From Nocardia terrae (GTDB lineage: Bacteria > Actinomycetota > Actinomycetes > Mycobacteriales > Mycobacteriaceae): a stretch of 64,000 bases of DNA. Of the stretch, positions 58,998 to 64,000 are shown piece after piece (position 1 is the stretch's first letter; each line of letters opens with the position of its first letter). The translations under genes and the position numbers were made by a program. The notes under the pieces were generated by a model. It was not told the DNA's origin. It ran no database searches and saw only the letters and a program-made list of their open reading frames with translations. The stretch spans positions 1 to 64,000 of the forward strand of contig NZ_WRPP01000017.1 of assembly GCF_009760405.1 (NCBI RefSeq), read 5' to 3'.

Positions 58998-60188
58998 GTG
59001 GCGAAGGCGAAGTTCGAGCGGACGAAGCCCCACGTCAACATCGGCACCATTGGTCACGTCGACCACGGCAAGACCACGCTGACTGCCGCGATCACCAAGG
59101 TGCTGGCTGACACCTACCCGGACGTGAACGCCGCGTTCGCGTTCGACCAGATCGACAAGGCGCCGGAGGAGAAGGCTCGTGGTATCACGATCAACATCTC
59201 CCACGTCGAGTACCAGACCGAGAAGCGCCACTACGCGCACGTCGACGCCCCCGGTCACGCGGACTACATCAAGAACATGATCACCGGTGCCGCCCAGATG
59301 GACGGCGCGATCCTGGTCGTGGCCGCCACCGACGGCCCGATGCCGCAGACCCGTGAGCACGTGCTGCTCGCCCGCCAGGTCGGCGTGCCCTACATCCTTG
59401 TCGCGCTGAACAAGTCCGACATGGTCGACGACGAGGAAATCCTCGAGCTCGTCGAGATGGAGGTCCGCGAGCTGCTGGCTTCGCAGGAGTTCGACGAGGA
59501 TGCCCCCGTCGTGCGCGTCTCCGGCCTGAAGGCGCTCGAGGGCGACCCGAAGTGGACCGCTTCGGTGCTCGAGCTGATGAACGCCGTCGACGAGTCGATC
59601 CCGGACCCGGTCCGTGAGACCGACAAGCCGTTCCTGATGCCGATCGAGGACGTCTTCACGATCACCGGTCGTGGCACCGTCGTCACCGGTCGCATCGAGC
59701 GCGGTGTGATCAACGTGAACGAGGAAGTCGAGATCGTCGGCATCCGCGAGAAGTCGCAGAAGACCACCATCACCGGTGTCGAGATGTTCCGCAAGCTGCT
59801 GGACCAGGGCCAGGCGGGCGACAACGTCGGTCTGCTGGTTCGTGGTCTGAAGCGTGACGACGTCGAGCGTGGTCAGGTCGTCGTGAAGCCGGGCACCACC
59901 ACCCCGCACACCGAGTTCGAGGGCCAGGCGTACATCCTGTCGAAGGACGAGGGCGGCCGCCACACCCCGTTCTTCAACAACTACCGCCCGCAGTTCTACT
60001 TCCGTACCACCGACGTGACCGGCGTCGTGACCCTCCCCGAGGGCACCGAGATGGTCATGCCGGGCGACAACACCGAGATGAGCGTCAAGCTGATCCAGCC
60101 GGTCGCCATGGACGAGGGCCTGCGTTTCGCGATCCGTGAGGGTGGCCGCACCGTCGGTGCCGGTCGCGTCACCAAGATCATCAAGTGA
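58998..60188 (+). CDS. tuf: Elongation factor Tu
   Basis: Carries aminoacyl-tRNA to the ribosome. The 396-residue protein shows the P-loop GHVDHGKTT, DAPGHADYIKNMITGAAQMD, NKSD and the C-terminal EGGRTVGAGRVTKIIK. AGGAGGACC precedes the GTG start. It is the last gene of the str operon, 114 bp after fusA, with a hairpin between; a strong terminator lies 39 bp downstream. Confidence 0.98.
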   Translation: MAKAKFERTKPHVNIGTIGHVDHGKTTLTAAITKVLADTYPDVNAAFAFDQIDKAPEEKARGITINISHVEYQTEKRHYAHVDAPGHADYIKNMITGAAQMDGAILVVAATDGPMPQTREHVLLARQVGVPYILVALNKSDMVDDEEILELVEMEVRELLASQEFDEDAPVVRVSGLKALEGDPKWTASVLELMNAVDESIPDPVRETDKPFLMPIEDVFTITGRGTVVTGRIERGVINVNEEVEIVGIREKSQKTTITGVEMFRKLLDQGQAGDNVGLLVRGLKRDDVERGQVVVKPGTTTPHTEFEGQAYILSKDEGGRHTPFFNNYRPQFYFRTTDVTGVVTLPEGTEMVMPGDNTEMSVKLIQPVAMDEGLRFAIREGGRTVGAGRVTKIIK

Positions 60189-60227
60189 TTCGCTGAACCG
60201 CTTGGTGATTCCTTGAATCGCTGACAG

Positions 60228-60257
60228 ACGGCGTCGCTCCGAAAGGAGCGGCGCCGT
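60228..60257 (+). terminator. Intrinsic terminator after tuf
   Basis: ACGGCGTCGCTCC (60228-60240) pairs with GGAGCGGCGCCGT (60245-60257), 13 bp with one T-G wobble, closed by a GAAA tetraloop and followed by TTGCGTTT. Confidence 0.85.
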
Positions 60258-60312
60258 TTGCGTTTCCGGGAGTAGTCTCGTCTGACCGGACTCGTCGGAC
60301 GAGGGGGCGAAT

Positions 60313-61527
60313 ATGGCCGGTCGATTTCGAATCTCCTGGGCAGCAGCGATTTTCGTGGCCGCCGGGATGATCGCCGGTTGCGCCGGCGTGCAGGGCGCAC
60401 CGAAACCGGCCCAGATCGACACCGGGACACTGGATGTCGGCACCTACCCGCTGAACCGCGTGACCTACACCCGCCCCGCGGGGACGAATGGTGGTCTGGT
60501 GGAAGGCATACGGATGTCGGGGGCCATAGCGTCGGGTCAGGAGATCGATCCACTGCTCGCGTACGGCCGCCGCGGCGATGCCCTGGTCAACAGCTCGGAC
60601 GCGGTCCGCCTCGCCGGGATGGCCGAGGTGACAGGGCCCGTGCTGGACCGCGATCGCATGCTTGCGGGCTGGGTGGCGACCGGGTCCGACCGGCCGCCGC
60701 CGCAGGCCGGAGTCATCGACACGGCTACCTCGATCACCACGGCCGCCTTGCGGTTTCCCGATGCCGCCACCGCCACACGGGCCGCCACCGAGCTCGAGGC
60801 CGCCGACTTCGATGCGGCCCCGGACCTGAACCATCGCCTGGAGCTCCCGGATTACGGTGCGGCGCACGTTCATTGGCGTCCGGGCGTGCCCACGGTCGGG
60901 GCCTTTCTGGCGCACGGCGATTTCGTGCTGTGGGTGTTCATCCAGCGACCGCAGGCCGATCAGAGCGATCTACTGGGTTGGCTGCACAAGGTTTTCGACG
61001 TGCAGACCGTGGCTCTCGACGCGTTCCACGCCACCCCGGAGAAGGATCTGCCGAATCTGCGGGTGGATTCGGAGGACATGCTGGCTCGCGTGATGACCCG
61101 CTATCGCGACGACCGCGCCCCCGACAGCGTGTCGTTCGCCGTCTACAGCGTCAGGTATCTGCTCGAGAACGCCAATCCCGGCGACAAGACCGAATGGTGG
61201 CACGCCTACCGGGACACCGGGGCCGACCTGGTGGCCTTCCTCGATCAGGACAGCCTGACCCGGGCGCGTGACGCGAAATCGGCTCGCGCCCTGCGGGATG
61301 CGTTCGTCTCGTTCCGGCAGGGCGACTACATCGACGCCGATCCGCCCGCCCACGTGCCCGACGTGCGCTGTCTGACCCCGAAGCCGGGCGTCCCCGCCGA
61401 CAGCGTCTACGTCTACAAGTGCTATCTCGCCTACGGCCGCTATCTGGCGGTCATCAACGATGCGGACAAGACCAACGCCCTGCAACGCACCGCCGCGCAG
61501 TACGCCTTGCTGGCCAACGGTTTCTGA
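60313..61527 (+). CDS. Large lipoprotein of unknown function
   Basis: A 404-residue predicted lipoprotein (basic start, hydrophobic stretch, lipobox MIAGC at about 19-23). The sequence after it, LDVGTYPLNRVTYTRPAGTN, resembles a family of nocardial/mycobacterial lipoproteins (possibly DUF7373; assignment from memory). The middle region has DFVLWVFIQRPQADQ, and the end carries two cysteines (DVRCLTP, VYKCYLAYGRYLA). No catalytic motif is seen. It lies behind the tuf terminator and is probably transcribed alone. Confidence 0.75.
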   Translation: MAGRFRISWAAAIFVAAGMIAGCAGVQGAPKPAQIDTGTLDVGTYPLNRVTYTRPAGTNGGLVEGIRMSGAIASGQEIDPLLAYGRRGDALVNSSDAVRLAGMAEVTGPVLDRDRMLAGWVATGSDRPPPQAGVIDTATSITTAALRFPDAATATRAATELEAADFDAAPDLNHRLELPDYGAAHVHWRPGVPTVGAFLAHGDFVLWVFIQRPQADQSDLLGWLHKVFDVQTVALDAFHATPEKDLPNLRVDSEDMLARVMTRYRDDRAPDSVSFAVYSVRYLLENANPGDKTEWWHAYRDTGADLVAFLDQDSLTRARDAKSARALRDAFVSFRQGDYIDADPPAHVPDVRCLTPKPGVPADSVYVYKCYLAYGRYLAVINDADKTNALQRTAAQYALLANGF

Positions 61528-61540
61528 GAGTCCGCCCGCG

Positions 61541-61786
61541 TCAATCCGGTTCCCGGTCGGTGTCCTCGAAGACGGGTTCGCCGTTCTCGTCCACCCAGTC
61601 GGTGACGGCGGTGCCGGAGACCATGCCGTCGGAACCGGGCAGGACGGTCAGGGGCCGGTCGTCGCGGTAGGTCTCGGCCATGCGATGCGCGCGCTCACGG
61701 TGTTCCGGCTCGATCTCCGGTTCGGGGATCGTCTCTCCGTCGTCCGGGTGCGCCGGTTCCCCGTGCGTTCGTTCTCCCGTGCTCAT
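61541..61786 (-). CDS. Small acidic protein of unknown function
   Basis: An 81-residue hydrophilic, strongly acidic product (many Glu/Asp/Pro) without cysteine or membrane segments. Its central MAETYRDDRPLTVLPGSDGMVSG suggests a short folded part within a disordered chain. The ribosome-binding site is weak (CAGGGC). It converges on the lipoprotein gene with 13 bp between and lies 35 bp behind the racemase gene on the same strand. It could be a spurious frame. Confidence 0.5.
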   Translation of the reverse strand: MSTGERTHGEPAHPDDGETIPEPEIEPEHRERAHRMAETYRDDRPLTVLPGSDGMVSGTAVTDWVDENGEPVFEDTDREPD

Positions 61787-61821
61787 GAGCTAGCCCTGCC
61801 CAGCTTCGCCGGGAGTAAACG

Positions 61822-62616
61822 TCAGCGGCGTGGCGCGGCGGCGATCTCGCCGACGGCGGCGGTCGCGCCGAGAATTCGACCGGACTCGAAAGCGGCTGCG
61901 GCGGTGGGGAGTTGGGCGGGGCGGCCGGACGAGAGGACGCGGACGGCCCCGGAACCGGCGGTCGGGCGGCCGAGAGCGTCCATGCGGCGCAGGGTCTGGC
62001 CCGCGACCGCTTCGGCGCTGTCGAAGACTCGCACGCCGGTCGGGAGGGCGGTGAGGATGTCGTCGAGGACCAAGGGGTAATGAGTGCAGCCCAGCACGAT
62101 GCCCTCGGTGTCGGCGGGGGTGCGGGCGGCGGCGTCGGCGATGGCCTCGGCGATGACCGGAAGATCGCCGCGGTCGATGGCGTCGGCCAGGCCGTGGCAG
62201 GCGATGCCGGTGATATCGGCGTCGCCGCCGAAGCGGGCGATGAGGTCGGCCTGGTAGGCGCTGGCGGTGGTGGCCGCCGTGGCCCAGACCGCAACCTTCT
62301 GGCAAGCGGCGGCCGCGGGTTTGATGGCGGGGACGGTGCCGATCACGGGCACTCCGGGGCCGACCATGGCGCGGACGTGCTCGAGCGCGGTGACACTGGC
62401 GGTGTTACAGGGCAGCACAATGACTTCCGCGCCTTCGCCGAGGGCGAGGCGGGCGGTATCCAGTACCCGGTCGACGACCCATTGCTCCGGCTTCGGTCCC
62501 CACGGTGCGCCGTCGGGATCATTGAGCAGCAGCAGGTCGAGATCGGGCCGCAGCTTCCGCAACCAGGCGGCAGTGGGCAGCAGCCCAAATCCGGAGTCGA
62601 TGAGCGCGACGATCAC
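61822..62616 (-). CDS. murI: Aspartate/glutamate racemase family protein (MurI-like)
   Basis: A 264-residue cofactor-independent racemase. The two catalytic cysteines are Cys70 (VLPCNTAS) and Cys177 (LGCTHYPL), and the DSG at residues 7-9 and His179 complete the active site as in MurI, which supplies D-glutamate for peptidoglycan. GTG 62616 gives the usual MIVALIDSG start and follows a -10-like TACCGT by 7 bp, suggesting a leaderless mRNA; GTG 62646 is the longer option. Whether this is the main MurI or a second homologue cannot be told here. Confidence 0.8.
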   Translation of the reverse strand: MIVALIDSGFGLLPTAAWLRKLRPDLDLLLLNDPDGAPWGPKPEQWVVDRVLDTARLALGEGAEVIVLPCNTASVTALEHVRAMVGPGVPVIGTVPAIKPAAAACQKVAVWATAATTASAYQADLIARFGGDADITGIACHGLADAIDRGDLPVIAEAIADAAARTPADTEGIVLGCTHYPLVLDDILTALPTGVRVFDSAEAVAGQTLRRMDALGRPTAGSGAVRVLSSGRPAQLPTAAAAFESGRILGATAAVGEIAAAPRR

Positions 62617-62679
62617 ACCTTGCACGGTAGTGAAAGGCCCCGCCACATAGCGAACCGCGGGTCGGAAATCCGCCCGTGA

Positions 62680-63876
62680 CTACCCGACGGCGGCCTGTGG
62701 TCGCAGGTTGGCGGCGAGTTCGGCGCGGGCCTTCATCACCTTGCCGACCATGCTCGCGCCGACGACGGCGACCAGTTCGCCCGCGCGCAGGTAGTGGGCG
62801 AGGAACTTGCGGCCCTTGTCCTCGACGATGCGGATCTCGTCGGCCAGCGCGGGGATGCCGAGCACCTGGATCTTCATGTCGTACTGGTCGCTCCAGACGT
62901 ACGGCACCTGGACCTCGGCGGTCGTCTCGGTGCCGAGCAGGGCGGCGGCCAGGGTCTGGGCCTGCTCGCCCGCATTGGTCCAGTGCTCGACGCGCTTGTG
63001 GCGGCCGCTGGCGTGCGGCCAGGCGGCCACGTCGCCGACGGCCCAGACGCCGGGGATCGAGGTGCGCCCGGTGGCGTCGGTCAGGACCCCGCCGCCTTCG
63101 CTCGGGGTGGCGAGCGGGATGCCGGAGCCTTCGAGCCAGGAGGTGACGGGCACCGAGCCGATGCCGATGACCACCAGGTCGGCGTCGAGGACGGTGCCGT
63201 CGGCGAGCCGCACGCCGCTGACCGAGTCGCCCTCGGCGACAAGCGATTCCACCCCGGCGCCGCACCGCACCGCGACGCCCTCGGCCTCGTGCAGCCGGGT
63301 CACCAGCGCGCCGACCTGCTCGCCGAGCGCGGCGAACAGGGGAGTGGGCTGGGGTTCGACGAGGGTCACGTCGAGATCGCGGGAGAGGAAGCTCGCCGCG
63401 AGTTCGCAGCCGATGAAGCCCGCGCCCACGATGACGGCCTTGCGCGCGCTGCCCAGGTGCTCGCGCAGGGCCGCGGCGTCGGCATGCGAGCGCAGCACGT
63501 GGACGCCGGAGACCTCGGGCAGTCCCGGAATGCGCCGCGGCCGCAGCCCGGTCGCGATCACCAACGCGTCGTAGTGCGCGTCGGTGCCGTCGGAGAGGTG
63601 CACGCGGCGGGCGGCGGTATCGACACCGGTGGCCGCGACGCCGAGCCGCAGCCGGATGCGCTGTTCGGAGTAGAACTCGGCGGGCCGCAGGGCGGTGTCG
63701 TCGGTTTCGGCGCGCATGTACTGCTTCGACAGCGGCGGCCGGTCGTAGGGCGCCCGGTTCTCATCGCCGAGCAGGGTGATCTGGCCGGTGTAACCCGCAC
63801 GTCGCAGCTCTTCGGCGGTGCGGAGCCCCGCCAGCCCCGCGCCAACAATTAGAACGTGTTCTACCGACTGCGACAT
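62680..63876 (-). CDS. FAD-dependent ferredoxin reductase (rhodocoxin/putidaredoxin-reductase type)
   Basis: A 398-residue NAD(P)H:ferredoxin reductase of the type serving P450s and Rieske oxygenases. FAD motif VLIVGAGLAGLRTAEELR, PYDRPPLSK, NAD motif AVIVGAGFIGCELAASFL, FAD-ribityl site WAVGDVAAWP and the C-terminal ferredoxin-reductase domain (VPYVWSDQYDMKIQVLG) are all visible. ATG 63876 lies 6 bp after TATGGT, so the mRNA is probably leaderless. Codons 5-9 overlap a KstR-type box, pointing to regulation with sterol or lipid catabolism. Confidence 0.9.
   Translation of the reverse strand: MSQSVEHVLIVGAGLAGLRTAEELRRAGYTGQITLLGDENRAPYDRPPLSKQYMRAETDDTALRPAEFYSEQRIRLRLGVAATGVDTAARRVHLSDGTDAHYDALVIATGLRPRRIPGLPEVSGVHVLRSHADAAALREHLGSARKAVIVGAGFIGCELAASFLSRDLDVTLVEPQPTPLFAALGEQVGALVTRLHEAEGVAVRCGAGVESLVAEGDSVSGVRLADGTVLDADLVVIGIGSVPVTSWLEGSGIPLATPSEGGGVLTDATGRTSIPGVWAVGDVAAWPHASGRHKRVEHWTNAGEQAQTLAAALLGTETTAEVQVPYVWSDQYDMKIQVLGIPALADEIRIVEDKGRKFLAHYLRAGELVAVVGASMVGKVMKARAELAANLRPQAAVG
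63850..63863. promoter_or_regulatory. KstR-type operator inside the start of the ferredoxin reductase gene
   Basis: TAGAACGTGTTCTA, identical to the site before fprB, lies within codons 5-9 of the reductase. That is about 13-27 nt downstream of the predicted transcription start, a roadblock-like position. Confidence 0.6.
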
Positions 63877-63959
63877 GCGCCAACCATATCGGTTCCCGAG
63901 GTCGCGCGGATCTGTGTCGCCGGTCACACCCGAACTGCGGCCTAAGCGTATCCATGCAT

Positions 63960-63981
63960 TGATTGATCGGGCGGTCAATCA
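63960..63981. promoter_or_regulatory. 22-bp inverted repeat near the window end (TetR-like operator)
   Basis: TGATTGA (63960-63966) and TCAATCA (63975-63981) are perfect 7-bp arms around TCGGGCGG. The form is usual for TetR-family sites. It lies 84 bp upstream of the ferredoxin reductase and may serve it or a gene beyond the window. Confidence 0.5.
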
Positions 63982-64000
63982 GGAATACAACGAAAGCAGA

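Overview
The window looks like a chromosomal segment of a mycolic-acid actinomycete, most likely Nocardia (Nocardiaceae). The evidence is the very high G+C, the ribosomal and RNA-polymerase genes of the mycobacterial/nocardial type, a complete mkl-yrbE-mce lipid-import operon placed between rplL and rpoB, many small lipoproteins (DUF3558 and others), an FprB-type ferredoxin reductase, and many GTG/TTG or leaderless starts. No tRNA, rRNA, IS element, prophage or CRISPR array was seen.

Layout. 1-1128: the end of a PIN-domain (VapC-like) toxin and a secreted trypsin-like protease. 1118-2500: rplJ-rplL with promoter, L10 leader and terminator. 2695-14297: one long operon of mkl (mceG), yrbEA/B, mceA-F and two Mce-associated membrane proteins, forming an ATP-driven lipid/sterol-type importer. 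14298-22446: rpoB-rpoC with a 0.55-kb upstream region, an intercistronic hairpin and a strong terminator. 22531-46087: an accessory/metabolic stretch made of many small units. These include two exported proteins, an EamA exporter divergent from a CGNR zinc-finger regulator, an F420-type LLM oxidoreductase, mqo, a hotdog thioesterase, two aldo/keto reductases each beside a regulator, a CMD-GNAT-pirin operon, a MerR-controlled hydrolase, a MarR/ribA/extradiol-dioxygenase unit, a SixA-like phosphatase, fprB, a duplicated-domain lipoprotein, an acyl-ACP thioesterase divergent from a Ser/Thr kinase, a quinone reductase and an AlkZ-like winged-helix protein.

46233-52378: amidohydrolase, ABC importer (ATPase, permease, lipoprotein binding protein), isopenicillin-N-synthase-like Fe(II) oxygenase and a GntR regulator. 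This is read here as a candidate system for uptake and breakdown of an N-heterocycle, with two matching 12-bp near-palindromes in front of the transporter. It is followed by lrp/hpd (tyrosine catabolism) and two coupled DUF3558 lipoproteins.

55509-60257: the str operon rpsL-rpsG-fusA-tuf with promoter, an intercistronic hairpin and a terminator. 60313-end: a lipoprotein, a small acidic protein, a glutamate-racemase homologue and a ferredoxin reductase.

Regulatory DNA is unusually readable here. Two identical KstR-type boxes (TAGAACGTGTTCTA) mark fprB and the second ferredoxin reductase, and a related but longer palindrome precedes the thioesterase. Two MerR-type promoters have 19-20 bp spacers, a MarR palindrome precedes ribA, and several promoters predict leaderless mRNAs. 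Assignments rest on reading the sequence and on remembered family features. No database search was run.
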